From Parvibaculaceae bacterium (GTDB taxonomy: Bacteria; Pseudomonadota; Alphaproteobacteria; Parvibaculales; Parvibaculaceae), in NCBI GenBank assembly GCA_028283765.1, contig JAPWJY010000008.1, forward strand, positions 558,001-622,000: a stretch of 64,000 bases of DNA. The letters run 5' to 3'. Below are positions 47,750-56,943 of the stretch, in pieces. Position numbers and translations under genes: made by a program. A model generated the notes under the pieces. That model ran no database searches, was not told the origin of the DNA, and saw nothing but the letters and a program-made list of their open reading frames with translations. Numbering within the stretch: position 1 is the first letter of the stretch; the number at the start of each line of letters is the position of its first letter.

Positions 47750-49171
47750 ATGAGCGGACACAGCACCTATAAACCATCGAACGGGTTCACCCGCTGGATG
47801 GACGAGCGACTACCGATCATCCGGCTTGGCCATGATGCGGGCATCAGCTACCCGACCCCGAGGAACCTGAACTACTGGTGGACCTTCGGTGGCATTCTGA
47901 CCATGTGCCTGGTGGTCCAGATCCTGACCGGCATCATCCTTGCGATGCATTATGTGCCGAGCGTGACACTGGCCTTCAACAGCATCGAGCACATCATGCG
48001 CGATGTGAACTATGGCTGGCTGATCCGCTATATCCACATGAACGGCGCGTCGATGTTCTTTATCGCCGTCTATATCCACATGTTCCGCGGCCTCTATTAC
48101 GGCTCCTACAAGGCGCCCCGCGAGGTGCTGTGGATCCTCGGCGTGGTCATCTACCTGCTGATGATGGCGACCGCCTTCTTCGGTTACGTGCTGCCATGGG
48201 GCCAGATGAGCTTCTGGGGCGCGACCGTGATCACCAACCTGTTCGGCGCGATCCCGCTGGTCGGCGAAGGCCTGCGCGCCTGGCTCTGGGGCGGTTTCTC
48301 GGTCGGCGATCCGACGCTCAACCGCTTCTTCTCGCTCCATTACCTGTTCCCGTTCCTGATCTTCGGCGTCGTGATCCTTCACATCTGGGCGCTGCATGTC
48401 GTCGGCCAGAACAATCCGGCGGGCATCGAGCCCAAGGACGAGCAGGACACGGTGCCGTTCACGCCCTATGCGACCGTCAAGGACGGCTTCGGCATGGTGC
48501 TGTTCCTGATCCTGTTCGCCTATTTCGTGTTCTACAACCCGAACGGTCTTGGCGAGTCGGTCAACTATCTGGTTGCCAATCCGTTGTCGACGCCTGCCCA
48601 CATCGTGCCGGAATGGTATCTGCTGCCGTTCTACGCGATCCTGCGCGCAGTGCCCGACAAGCTCGGTGGCGTGATCTTGATGTTCGGCGCCATCGCGGTG
48701 CTGTTCTTCCTGCCGTGGCTCGATACCTCCAAGGTCCGGTCCGCACGGTTCCGGCCCCTGTTCAAGCAGTTCTTCTGGCTGCATGTGGTGGTCTGCCTCA
48801 CGCTCGGCTGGATCGGCGCTCAGGAACCGGGCCGGGTGATCTACCAGTCGGCCCAGTCTGTCGGCACCTATGCCAGCAATGATCTTGCGCAGGCTGACAT
48901 CACGAGCTTGCAGGCACAGCCCGGCAATGCCGACACGAACTACATCGTCGAGCACCACCTCGACGAGAGCAGCAATGTGATGAGCTTCGAAGTGAAGAAG
49001 GTCGGCATCACTTTCGACGTGACCGATCTGGGGCGCATCCTCGCGTTCTACTACTTCTTCCACTTCCTCGTTCTGTTCCCGTTGCTTGGCCTGATCGAAA
49101 AGACCAAGCCTCTGCCGGAAAGCATTTCGGCGTCGGTGCTGGGCGCGCACGCCCCGTCCAAGGCGGCCTGA
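47750..49171 (+). CDS. petB: Ubiquinol-cytochrome c reductase, cytochrome b subunit
   Basis: 473 residues with eight membrane helices and the haem-ligand histidines ([40 protein letters not shown]). The Qo-site PEWY motif (VPEWYLLPF) is present. It is a single long cytochrome b, as usual in alphaproteobacteria, with a C-terminal extension ending [17 protein letters not shown]. It is the central subunit of complex III and starts 13 bases after petA. Confidence 0.98.
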   Translation: MSGHSTYKPSNGFTRWMDERLPIIRLGHDAGISYPTPRNLNYWWTFGGILTMCLVVQILTGIILAMHYVPSVTLAFNSIEHIMRDVNYGWLIRYIHMNGASMFFIAVYIHMFRGLYYGSYKAPREVLWILGVVIYLLMMATAFFGYVLPWGQMSFWGATVITNLFGAIPLVGEGLRAWLWGGFSVGDPTLNRFFSLHYLFPFLIFGVVILHIWALHVVGQNNPAGIEPKDEQDTVPFTPYATVKDGFGMVLFLILFAYFVFYNPNGLGESVNYLVANPLSTPAHIVPEWYLLPFYAILRAVPDKLGGVILMFGAIAVLFFLPWLDTSKVRSARFRPLFKQFFWLHVVVCLTLGWIGAQEPGRVIYQSAQSVGTYASNDLAQADITSLQAQPGNADTNYIVEHHLDESSNVMSFEVKKVGITFDVTDLGRILAFYYFFHFLVLFPLLGLIEKTKPLPESISASVLGAHAPSKAA

Positions 49172-49184
49172 GGGAGAGTGATCC

Positions 49185-50009
49185 ATGGATAGCAAGATGA
49201 TGACGATCTCTTCCCCCCGCCGTTCCTTCGGCCGGACGCTTGCCTCGCTCGCGATCCTCGCAGGGCTTGCGCTCGGCGTGGCCGGTCAGGTTTCGCCGGC
49301 CCGTGCGGCGGACGAACCCGAGATCAAGAAGATCGACTGGCCCTTCATCGGCGTGTTCGGCACCTATGACACGAATGCGCTGCGCCGGGGCTACAAGGTC
49401 TACAAGGAAGTCTGCTCGAACTGCCATTCGTTGAACCTTGTCCACTTCCGCAATCTGTCGGAAGTGGGCGGACCGCACTTCTCCGAGGCCCAGGTCAAGG
49501 CGCTTGCCGCGACCTTCCAGGTCACGGACGGGCCGAACAAGGAAGGCGACATGTTCCAGCGCCCGGGCCTGCCGTCCGATCCGTTCCCGGCGCCCTATGC
49601 CAATGAAGAGGCGGCCCGCGCCGCACTCGGCGGCGCCCTGCCGCCCGATCTCTCCGTCATGGCCAAGGCGCTCGAAGGCGGTCCTGATGGCATCCATTCG
49701 ATCCTGACCGGCTACAAGGACGCGCCGGCGGGCTTCAAGCTTCAGGATGGCCTGCACTACAATCCGGCCTTCCCCGGCAGCCAGATCGCGATGCCGCCGC
49801 CGCTCTCCGACGGTCAGGTGGATTTCGCCGACGGCACGCCCAACACGGTCGACCAGATGGCGAAGGACGTGGCCCAGTTCCTGATGTGGGCCGCCGAGCC
49901 CAAGCTCGACCAGCGCCATCAGATGGGCTTCATGGTCCTGATCTATCTGGGCGTGCTCGCGGGCCTGCTCTATTTCGTCACCCGCAAGGTCTGGGCCGAC
50001 CAGCACTGA
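49185..50009 (+). CDS. petC: Ubiquinol-cytochrome c reductase, cytochrome c1
   Basis: 274 residues. A signal peptide (about 1-42, ending ARAADE) precedes the haem-binding CSNCH at 77-81; the Met axial-ligand region is PGSQIAMPPPLSD; and a C-terminal membrane anchor lies at about 246-265. It passes electrons to soluble or membrane cytochrome c. The gene starts 13 bases after petB and a strong terminator follows, closing petABC. Confidence 0.98.
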   Translation: MDSKMMTISSPRRSFGRTLASLAILAGLALGVAGQVSPARAADEPEIKKIDWPFIGVFGTYDTNALRRGYKVYKEVCSNCHSLNLVHFRNLSEVGGPHFSEAQVKALAATFQVTDGPNKEGDMFQRPGLPSDPFPAPYANEEAARAALGGALPPDLSVMAKALEGGPDGIHSILTGYKDAPAGFKLQDGLHYNPAFPGSQIAMPPPLSDGQVDFADGTPNTVDQMAKDVAQFLMWAAEPKLDQRHQMGFMVLIYLGVLAGLLYFVTRKVWADQH

Positions 50010-50040
50010 GCCTGTCCGGCTGACATGCAAGCTTTATGAA

Positions 50041-50068
50041 AAGGGCCTCTCCGGGAGGCCCTTTTTTG
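50041..50068 (+). terminator. Rho-independent terminator after petC
   Basis: AAGGGCCTC and GAGGCCCTT form a perfect nine-base stem around a five-base loop, followed by a T run. It lies 32 bases after the petC stop. Confidence 0.93.
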
Positions 50069-50140
50069 TGTTCCCGCCCGAAAACTTTGATAGTGTCCGG
50101 CGGGTTTTGGTGAATTTCCCTCTGGGGGACGATTGTAATT

Positions 50141-51013
50141 ATGGCGAAGACAGTTCTGGGTGTGATCGGCGGAAGCGGCGTCTACGCCTTTCCCGGTCTC
50201 AGGAACGACCGGTGGGCCAGGGTGGAGACGCCGTGGGGCGAGCCCTCCGACGAACTCCATTTCGGTGAACTGGATGGCGTGGAAATGGTTTTCCTGCCCC
50301 GCCATGGCCGGGGTCATCCCCATTCTCCCACCAGCATCAACTACCGCGCCAACATCGACGCGATGAAGCGCGCGGGCGTGACGGACATCATTTCGGTTTC
50401 GGCGGTGGGCTCGCTCAAGGAGGAACTGCCGCCGGGCACCTTCGTCATCGTCGACCAGTTCATCGACCGCACCTTCGCCCGCGAAAAGAGCTTCTTCGGC
50501 GAGGGGCTCGTCGCCCATGTCTCGATGGCCCAGCCGGTCTGCCCGCGCCTCGGCGATCATCTGGAAGCCGCCTGCAGGGAAAACGGCATCCGCCATGTCC
50601 GCGGCGGCACCTATCTGGTGATGGAAGGCCCGCAGTTTTCGAGCCTTGCCGAATCCGAGCTTTACCGGTCATGGGGCTGCTCGGTCATCGGCATGACCAA
50701 CATGCCGGAGGCGAAGCTTGCCCGCGAGGCCGAGATTCCCTATGCGACCGTCGCCATGGTGACGGATTATGACTGCTGGCATACCGACCATGCCCATGTG
50801 GAAGTGACCGACGTGATCCGCGTGCTGGAGGAGAACGCCGGTCATGCCCGGGCTCTGGTGGGCGCCGTCGCGCGCCGCATCGGGCCGGAGCGTCAGCCTT
50901 CGCCGCTGGATACCGTGCTCGACACGGCGCTCATCACCGCGCCGGAAAAGCGCGACCCGGCCCTGATCGCGAAGCTCGATGCGGTTGCCGGCCGCATCCT
51001 CAAGGGGGCGTGA
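50141..51013 (+). CDS. mtnP: S-methyl-5'-thioadenosine phosphorylase
   Basis: 290 residues of the purine nucleoside phosphorylase fold: LGVIGGSGVYAFPGL at the start, PRHGRGHPHSPTSINYRANI as the phosphate site, and GMTNMPEAKLAREAEIPYAT near the base-binding site. It cleaves methylthioadenosine from polyamine or homoserine-lactone synthesis to adenine and methylthioribose-1-phosphate. Adenine can be salvaged by the next gene, apt, and the sugar by mtnA downstream. Confidence 0.95.
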   Translation: MAKTVLGVIGGSGVYAFPGLRNDRWARVETPWGEPSDELHFGELDGVEMVFLPRHGRGHPHSPTSINYRANIDAMKRAGVTDIISVSAVGSLKEELPPGTFVIVDQFIDRTFAREKSFFGEGLVAHVSMAQPVCPRLGDHLEAACRENGIRHVRGGTYLVMEGPQFSSLAESELYRSWGCSVIGMTNMPEAKLAREAEIPYATVAMVTDYDCWHTDHAHVEVTDVIRVLEENAGHARALVGAVARRIGPERQPSPLDTVLDTALITAPEKRDPALIAKLDAVAGRILKGA

Positions 51014-51017
51014 GCCG

Positions 51018-51563
51018 ATGAACGCCAGAACATTGAAGGACATCAGGGATTATGTCCGCACGATCCCGGACTATCCCAAGCCCGGCATCATGTTCCGTGA
51101 CATCACCACCCTGTTGAGCGACCGCGACGGTTTCAGCGCCGCCATCGATGGGCTGGTGGCGCTCCACGGGCATGTGAAATTCGACGTGGTTGCGGGGATA
51201 GAGGCGCGCGGCTTTATTCTCGGTGGCGCGGTCGCCCACCGGCTCGGCCTCGGCTTCGTGCCGGTGCGCAAGAAGGGCAAGCTGCCCTGGCGCACCCATG
51301 CGCAGGAATATGATCTGGAATACGGCACGGACATTGTCGAGATTCATACGGATGCCGTTCTGGCGGGCCAGAATGTGCTGCTGATCGACGATCTGATCGC
51401 GACGGGCGGCACGGCGGAGGCCGCCGTCAAGCTGTTCCGGCTCGCAGGCGGCGAGGTCCGGGCGGCGAGTTTCGTCATCGAATTGCCGGAGCTTGGCGGC
51501 CGTGAGCGGCTTGAGGCGATGGGGATCGAGGTTCTTTCGCTTTGCGCCTTCGATGGCCACTGA
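51018..51563 (+). CDS. apt: Adenine phosphoribosyltransferase
   Basis: 181 residues from the ATG at 51018. The PRPP-binding loop is VLLIDDLIATGGTAEAAVKL; PDYPKPGIMFRDITTLL is the N-terminal signature. It converts adenine to AMP, capturing the adenine released by MtnP, whose gene ends four bases upstream. This is a pathway-coherent pairing. Confidence 0.97.
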   Translation: MNARTLKDIRDYVRTIPDYPKPGIMFRDITTLLSDRDGFSAAIDGLVALHGHVKFDVVAGIEARGFILGGAVAHRLGLGFVPVRKKGKLPWRTHAQEYDLEYGTDIVEIHTDAVLAGQNVLLIDDLIATGGTAEAAVKLFRLAGGEVRAASFVIELPELGGRERLEAMGIEVLSLCAFDGH

Positions 51564-51616
51564 CGCCATCCTGACCCTTACCGATACCGGAGGAGCGGAG
51601 TCCCCGCGTTTTGCAC

Positions 51617-53155
51617 ATGGAATGGCTGGCTGATCCGACCGCCTGGTTGGGCCTTGTCACCCTTGTCCTGCTCGAGATCGTTCTCGGCATCGACAATCTC
51701 GTTTTCATCGCCATTCTGGCCGACAAGCTGCCGCCCGAAAAGCGGGACCGCGCGCGTCTCGTCGGCCTCGGCCTTGCGCTCTTCATGCGCCTTGGTCTCC
51801 TTGCCAGCATTTCCTGGCTGGTCACGCTGACCGAACCATTGTTCTCCGTTCGGGGATTTTCCTTCTCGGGCCGCGATCTGATCATGTTCGCCGGTGGCCT
51901 GTTCCTGCTCACCAAGGCGACCATGGAGTTGCACGAGCGGCTGGAGCCGGACGAGGAGTCGGGCAGCAACAAGCAGTTCGCCGGGTTCTGGGTCGTCGTC
52001 GCCCAGATCGTGGTTCTCGATGCGGTGTTCTCCATCGACAGCGTGATTACCGCCGTCGGCATGGTTGAGCATCTGGCTGTCATGATGATCGCGGTGGTGA
52101 TCGCCATCGGCATCATGATGCTGTCCTCAAAGCCCCTGACGAACTTCGTCAACCGGCATCCGACGGTGGTTGTGCTCTGCCTCGGCTTCCTGATGATGAT
52201 CGGCTTCAGTCTGGTCGCGGAGGGTTTCGGGTTCCATATTCCCAAAGGCTATCTCTACGCCGCCATCGGCTTCTCGGTGCTGATCGAGATGTTCAACCAG
52301 CTTGCAGCGAGCAGCCGGATCCGGCAGGCGCGCCGCCGCCCCTTGCGCGCGCGCACGGCCGATGCGGTGTTCCGGATGCTGGGCGGGCAGAGCCAGCAGG
52401 AGATTGCGCTGGCCGCCGTCGCGGGCGAGGCCGGGCAGGCGTTCGGTGAGGAGGAGCGCTCCATGGTCGGCGGCGTCCTGTCGCTCGCCGAGCGGCAGGT
52501 GCGCTCGATCATGACGCCGCGCACGGAAATGAGCTGGGTCGATCTTCAGGGCGATGTGGCGAGCATTCTCGATCTGCTGCGCCGCTCGCCGCACAGCCTC
52601 TATCCGGTCTGCCGGGGCACGGTGGACGAGCTTGTCGGTTATGCGAGGGCCAAGGATCTGGTCGAGGATCTGATCACCCATGGCGCCATCGACGAAGGCC
52701 GCACGGTGCGCGAGCCGCTGGTGGTGCATGAAATGCTGGGCGTGCTCCAGCTCATGGACATGTTCCGCCGCACCCGCGTGCAGCTTGCGCTTGTCACGGA
52801 CGAATATGGCAGCATCGAAGGGCTGGTTACGCCCACCGACATGCTGGAGGCGATCGCAGGCGAATTTCCCGACGAGAACGATGAGGCGACCCAGCTTGTG
52901 CCCGACGGCAAGGGCGGCTGGATCGCGGAAGGCTGGATGGACATCCGCAGCTTCGCCTTCGCCATCGGCCGCGAGATCGAGCATGATGGCGACGATTATT
53001 CAACTCTCGCCGGGTATTTTCTCTGGCACTTCGGCCATGTGCCCAAGCCCGGTGACAGGCTGAAGCGCGATGGCCTGCAATTCACCGTCACGGAAATGGA
53101 TGGGCGGCGCATCGCTCATATCCATGTCGAGGATGCACCGGAGGAAACGTCATGA
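51617..53155 (+). CDS. TerC-family membrane protein fused to CBS and CorC/HlyC domains
   Basis: 512 residues from the ATG at 51617; a TTG six bases upstream is also in frame. The N-terminal TerC domain has about seven membrane helices with acidic metal-site residues in [20 protein letters not shown] and [17 protein letters not shown]. It is followed by a CBS pair (about 297-420) and a CorC/HlyC transporter-associated domain. This is the YegH/YoaE architecture, implicated in Mn2+ or other metal export. It sits between apt and mtnA, and its stop overlaps mtnA by four bases. Confidence 0.93.
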   Translation: MEWLADPTAWLGLVTLVLLEIVLGIDNLVFIAILADKLPPEKRDRARLVGLGLALFMRLGLLASISWLVTLTEPLFSVRGFSFSGRDLIMFAGGLFLLTKATMELHERLEPDEESGSNKQFAGFWVVVAQIVVLDAVFSIDSVITAVGMVEHLAVMMIAVVIAIGIMMLSSKPLTNFVNRHPTVVVLCLGFLMMIGFSLVAEGFGFHIPKGYLYAAIGFSVLIEMFNQLAASSRIRQARRRPLRARTADAVFRMLGGQSQQEIALAAVAGEAGQAFGEEERSMVGGVLSLAERQVRSIMTPRTEMSWVDLQGDVASILDLLRRSPHSLYPVCRGTVDELVGYARAKDLVEDLITHGAIDEGRTVREPLVVHEMLGVLQLMDMFRRTRVQLALVTDEYGSIEGLVTPTDMLEAIAGEFPDENDEATQLVPDGKGGWIAEGWMDIRSFAFAIGREIEHDGDDYSTLAGYFLWHFGHVPKPGDRLKRDGLQFTVTEMDGRRIAHIHVEDAPEETS

Positions 53156-54243
53156 AGATCGCGGGCAAGCATTACCGCACGATCTGGCTGGCTGGAGACG
53201 GCTGGTCGGTTGAGGTGATCGACCAGACGAAACTGCCCTTTCGCTTCGAGACCGTGGCCCTCAAAAGCGCCGGGGAGGCCGCCCACGCCATCCGCGACAT
53301 GCTGGTGCGGGGCGCGCCCCTGATCGGGGCGACGGCGGCCTATGGTTTCGCCATGGCGCTGCGCGAGGATGGCTCGGACGAGAGCGTGGAGGCCGCCTAT
53401 GAGCTGCTCGTGCAGACGCGTCCCACCGCGGTCAATCTCAAATGGGCGCTGGACCAGATGGCGCAGGCGGTAAAGGATATTCCCGTGGCTGAACGGGCAG
53501 CCGCCGCCTATGCCCGCGCCGCGAAAATCTGCGACGATGACGTCGAGATCTGCCGCCGGATCGGCGAGGAGGGGCTGTCCATCATCCGCGCGCTTTCCAC
53601 CGGGAAGGGCGGCGGGACGGTCAATATCCTCACCCATTGCAATGCGGGCTGGCTCGCCTGCGTGGACTGGGGCACGGCGCTCGCCCCCATCTACATGGCG
53701 CATGACGCGGGCCTCAGGGTCCATGTCTGGGTCGATGAAACGAGGCCGCGCAATCAGGGCGCTTCGCTCACGGCTTTCGAGCTTCACGCCCACGGCGTGC
53801 CCCACACCATTATCCCCGATAATGCGGGCGGCCACCTGATGCAGCACGGGCAGGTGGACATGTGCATCGTCGGCACCGACCGCACCACCGCCACGGGCGA
53901 TGTGGCGAACAAGATCGGCACCTATCTCAAGGCGCTGGCCGCCCATGACAATGGGGTGCCCTTCTATGTGGCCTTGCCCCATACCACCATCGACTGGTCG
54001 CTGGAGGATGGCGTCGCGGGCATCGAGATCGAGACCCGCTCGGCGCGCGAAGTCACCCACATGACCGGGCAGACCGGTGAGGGCGCAATCGAGACCGTCC
54101 AGATCAGTTCGCCCGGCAGCGCGGCGCTCAACTATGGCTTCGACGTGACCCCGGCCCGCCTCGTCACCGGCCTCATCACCGAGCGCGGCACCTGCCCCGC
54201 CAGCCGCGATGGCCTGCTGGGGCTCTATCCGGAAAAGGGCTGA
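53152..54243 (+). CDS. mtnA: S-methyl-5-thioribose-1-phosphate isomerase
   Basis: 363 residues, ATG overlapping the TerC gene stop. The catalytic Cys163 is in [11 protein letters not shown], and the active-site Asp lies in [20 protein letters not shown]. It converts methylthioribose-1-phosphate, the MtnP product, to methylthioribulose-1-phosphate. MtnB, C and D are not seen here, so onward metabolism is open: the classic salvage or an MTA-isoprenoid/DHAP shunt. Confidence 0.96.
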   Translation: MKIAGKHYRTIWLAGDGWSVEVIDQTKLPFRFETVALKSAGEAAHAIRDMLVRGAPLIGATAAYGFAMALREDGSDESVEAAYELLVQTRPTAVNLKWALDQMAQAVKDIPVAERAAAAYARAAKICDDDVEICRRIGEEGLSIIRALSTGKGGGTVNILTHCNAGWLACVDWGTALAPIYMAHDAGLRVHVWVDETRPRNQGASLTAFELHAHGVPHTIIPDNAGGHLMQHGQVDMCIVGTDRTTATGDVANKIGTYLKALAAHDNGVPFYVALPHTTIDWSLEDGVAGIEIETRSAREVTHMTGQTGEGAIETVQISSPGSAALNYGFDVTPARLVTGLITERGTCPASRDGLLGLYPEKG

Positions 54244-54287
54244 AGCACAGGGAAAAACCGCCGGATTCCTTCTGAAAATCCCCATGG

Positions 54288-54316
54288 TTGAGTTTTTCCG
54301 CCGCCCCCGCTATAAC
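54288..54316 (+). promoter_or_regulatory. Predicted sigma70 promoter of rplY
   Basis: TTGAGT (54288-54293) and TATAAC (54311-54316) are separated by exactly 17 bases, followed about 60 bases later by the rplY ATG. The match is among the best promoters in the window. Confidence 0.65.
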
Positions 54317-54327
54317 CCGGCCTTCAC

Positions 54328-54355
54328 GGCACCCACCACCCCTGGAGGCGGTGCC
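54328..54355 (+). other. Hairpin in the rplY 5' leader
   Basis: GGCACC (54328-54333) pairs with GGTGCC (54350-54355) across 16 bases and is followed by TTTAT. It lies between the predicted promoter and the rplY start, so it may be a weak attenuator or an autoregulatory protein-binding site. Confidence 0.4.
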
Positions 54356-54376
54356 TTTATCATATGGAGATAAGCC

Positions 54377-55006
54377 ATGGCCGAGACTCAAGTTCTCAAG
54401 GCCCAGGCGCGTGAGCGGAGCAGCAAGGGGGCTCTTCGTTTACTTCGCCAGGGTGGTCTTGTACCTGCCGTCATCTACGGCGAAAAGCAGCCCGCGAGCC
54501 TGATCGCCGTTTCCACCAAGCAGGTGTCGGCGCTCTACAACAAGGGCACCTTTCTGTCCCATACCCTCGACATCGATGTGGACGGCAAGAAGACCCGCGT
54601 GATCCCGCGCGACATCCAGCTCGATCCGGTCCGCGATTTTGTCGTGCATGTGGATTTCCTGCGCGTCGGCGCACACTCGACCATCCATGTCTCGGTGCCG
54701 GTCCATTTCACCCATCAGGATGTGTCGCCGGGCCTCAAGGCCGGTGGCGTGCTCAACATCGTGCAGCATGAAATCGAACTGATTTGCGCGCCCGACGCCA
54801 TTCCTGAGTCCATCGACATCGACGTGTCGAAGTCGGAACTGGGCGACTCGATCCACATTTCACATGTGGCTCTGCCCAAGGGCGTCGCGCCTGCGATTGC
54901 CGACCGGGACTTCACCATCGCCACGATCGCGGCCCCTGCCGGGCTCGTTTCGGAACAGAATGCCGAGGGTGAGGCTGCTGCGGCTGCCGAAGACACCAAG
55001 GCCTGA
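54377..55006 (+). CDS. rplY: 50S ribosomal protein L25/general stress protein Ctc
   Basis: 209 residues, the long Ctc/TL5 form: an N-terminal 5S rRNA-binding L25 domain ([31 protein letters not shown]) and a C-terminal TL5 beta-barrel (about 100-190), ending in an Ala/Glu tail. It binds 5S rRNA in the large subunit. rplY-pth-ychF is a conserved alphaproteobacterial cluster. Confidence 0.97.
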   Translation: MAETQVLKAQARERSSKGALRLLRQGGLVPAVIYGEKQPASLIAVSTKQVSALYNKGTFLSHTLDIDVDGKKTRVIPRDIQLDPVRDFVVHVDFLRVGAHSTIHVSVPVHFTHQDVSPGLKAGGVLNIVQHEIELICAPDAIPESIDIDVSKSELGDSIHISHVALPKGVAPAIADRDFTIATIAAPAGLVSEQNAEGEAAAAAEDTKA

Positions 55007-55026
55007 CCGCCCGGAGGGATTGAGCG

Positions 55027-55644
55027 ATGATCCTTCTGGTGGGTCTCGGCAATCCGGGCGCCAAATATGCCCGCAACAGGCATAATATCGGCTTTATGGC
55101 GGTGGACGTGATTGTCCGCCGCCATTCCTTTTTGCCGGAGCGCAAGGCCTTTCAGGGCCTGATTTCGGCGGGCCAGCTCGGGCCTGAAAAAGTGATCGCG
55201 CTCAAGCCGCAGACCTTCATGAACGAAAGCGGCCGCTCGGTCGGCGAGGCCATGCGCTTCTACAAGCTGGAGCCGAAAGATGTCGTCGTGTTCTACGACG
55301 AACTCGACCTGCCGCCGGGCAAGCTGCGCGTGAAGACGGGCGGCGGGGCGGCGGGGCATAATGGCATCCGCTCGATCATGGCGCATATCGGGCCGGATTT
55401 CCGCCGGATCCGCCTCGGCATCGGCCATCCCGGCCACAAGGAGCGCGTGCTCGGCCATGTGCTCGGCGATTTCACCAGATCGGATGAGCCCTGGCTTATC
55501 CCCTTCCTTGACACCATCGCGGACGAAGCCCCGCTGATCGGTGAGAACAAGGACCAGACATTCGCAAACCGCGTGCACCTGACGCTCAATCCGGAACCGG
55601 AGGGACGCGAGGGCAAGGCGGCACCTGAGAAAAGCAGAAAGTAA
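55027..55644 (+). CDS. pth: Peptidyl-tRNA hydrolase
   Basis: 205 residues. [20 protein letters not shown] carries the catalytic His, and [16 protein letters not shown] and [20 protein letters not shown] are family landmarks. GGAGG precedes the ATG. It frees tRNA from peptidyl-tRNAs that drop off ribosomes. It lies between rplY and ychF, with short gaps of 20 and 5 bases. Confidence 0.98.
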   Translation: MILLVGLGNPGAKYARNRHNIGFMAVDVIVRRHSFLPERKAFQGLISAGQLGPEKVIALKPQTFMNESGRSVGEAMRFYKLEPKDVVVFYDELDLPPGKLRVKTGGGAAGHNGIRSIMAHIGPDFRRIRLGIGHPGHKERVLGHVLGDFTRSDEPWLIPFLDTIADEAPLIGENKDQTFANRVHLTLNPEPEGREGKAAPEKSRK

Positions 55645-55649
55645 CGATT

Positions 55650-56747
55650 ATGGGATTCAAGTGCGGCATCGTCGGCCTGCCGAACGTCGGCAAATCCACG
55701 CTCTTCAATGCGCTGACGCAGACGGCGGCGGCCCAGGCCGCGAACTATCCGTTCTGCACCATCGAACCCAATGTGGGCGAGGTGGCGGTGCCCGACACCC
55801 GGCTGGAGCCGCTGGCGAAAGCCGCCGGATCGCTTGAAATCATCCCGGCCCGGCTCACCTTCGTGGATATTGCCGGGCTTGTGCGCGGCGCGTCGAAAGG
55901 CGAGGGGCTCGGCAACCAGTTCCTCGCCAATATCCGCGAAACCGACGCCATCGCCCATGTGGTGCGCTGCTATGTCGACGAGGACGTCACCCATGTCGAG
56001 GGCCGCATCGACCCCGTCGCCGACATCGAGACCATCGAGACCGAGCTGATGCTGGCCGACCTTGAAAGCCTCGAAAAGCGCGTCGTCGCGACCGAGAAAA
56101 AGGCCAAGGGCGGCGACAAGGATTCAAAACAGTTGCTCGACCTGATGAATGCGGCGCTGGTCCTGCTGCGCGAGGGCAAGCCTGCGCGTCACGTGGCTGT
56201 GGACGAGGACGACCGCAAGGCATGGGAGGGGCTCAACCTGCTGACCACCAAGCCCGTGCTCTATGTCTGCAATGTGGATGAGGCGTCGGCCGCCACCGGC
56301 AATGATTTCTCGCGCAAGGTCGAAGAGCTTGCCGCGACCGAGGGCGCTGTCGCCGTGGTCATATCGGCCCAGATCGAATCCGAACTCGCTCAGCTCGACA
56401 ATGCCGAGCGCACCGAATATCTCAGCGACATCGGGCTGGAGGAACCCGGCCTCAACCGGCTGATCCGGGCGGGCTACGGGCTGCTTCACCTGCGCACCTA
56501 TTTCACTTGCGGCCCGAAGGAAACGCGAGCCTGGACCATCCATGCGGGGTTTCGCGCGCCGCAGGCCGCCGGCGTCATCCACACCGATTTCGAAAAGGGC
56601 TTCATTCGCGCCGAGACCATCGCCTACACTGATTACGTGACGCTCGGCGGCGAGAGCGGCGCGAAGGAAGCGGGCAGGATGCGGCTCGAAGGCAAGGACT
56701 ATGTGGTGCAGGATGGCGACGTGATGCACTTCCGCTTCGCCAATTGA
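55650..56747 (+). CDS. ychF: Redox-regulated ATPase YchF
   Basis: 365 residues of the Obg-like family. The P-loop is in IVGLPNVGKSTLFNALTQ; DIAGLVRGASKGEGLGNQFL is the G3 region; the base-specificity motif reads CNVDEA (NxxE) rather than NKxD, explaining ATP preference. A C-terminal TGS domain ends the protein (YVVQDGDVMHFRFAN). It associates with ribosomes and stress responses. It is the last host-type gene before the island. Confidence 0.97.
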   Translation: MGFKCGIVGLPNVGKSTLFNALTQTAAAQAANYPFCTIEPNVGEVAVPDTRLEPLAKAAGSLEIIPARLTFVDIAGLVRGASKGEGLGNQFLANIRETDAIAHVVRCYVDEDVTHVEGRIDPVADIETIETELMLADLESLEKRVVATEKKAKGGDKDSKQLLDLMNAALVLLREGKPARHVAVDEDDRKAWEGLNLLTTKPVLYVCNVDEASAATGNDFSRKVEELAATEGAVAVVISAQIESELAQLDNAERTEYLSDIGLEEPGLNRLIRAGYGLLHLRTYFTCGPKETRAWTIHAGFRAPQAAGVIHTDFEKGFIRAETIAYTDYVTLGGESGAKEAGRMRLEGKDYVVQDGDVMHFRFAN

Positions 56748-56943
56748 CGAATTTTGCTGGATCTCGGTGGCGCTCAGTAGCGCTTGGTGGACAGATCGAC
56801 CTGTTTTAAATCAATGGGTTGTAGAAACAATACGGTCTGCTGAGCGTTCCTATTGTTCATCGAGGTCCGGAAAATTCGGGGGTAGCGTTGGGGGTACTCG
56901 TGTTCAACCGTGGGGGTACTTTTCCCCGCAGTGGAGTCCAACG
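56748..56943. other. Island left boundary and integrase leader with GGGGGTA repeats
   Basis: 196 bases between ychF and the integrase. Three direct GGGGGTA copies stand at 56878-56884, 56890-56896 and 56912-56918. No tRNA, intact or partial, could be folded here, so the att site is not obvious; the junction may lie just after the ychF stop. An in-frame upstream extension of the integrase exists but lacks family sequence. Confidence 0.5.

Noticed and set aside
56770-56830. Possible tRNA or tRNA 3' fragment as the island att site
   Set aside because: No cloverleaf or T-arm consensus could be drawn from the bases; a tRNA att site is therefore not supported.
56767-56943. Upstream in-frame extension of the integrase
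   Set aside because: The added residues have no family similarity, and the ATG at 56944 gives the standard P4-type start.
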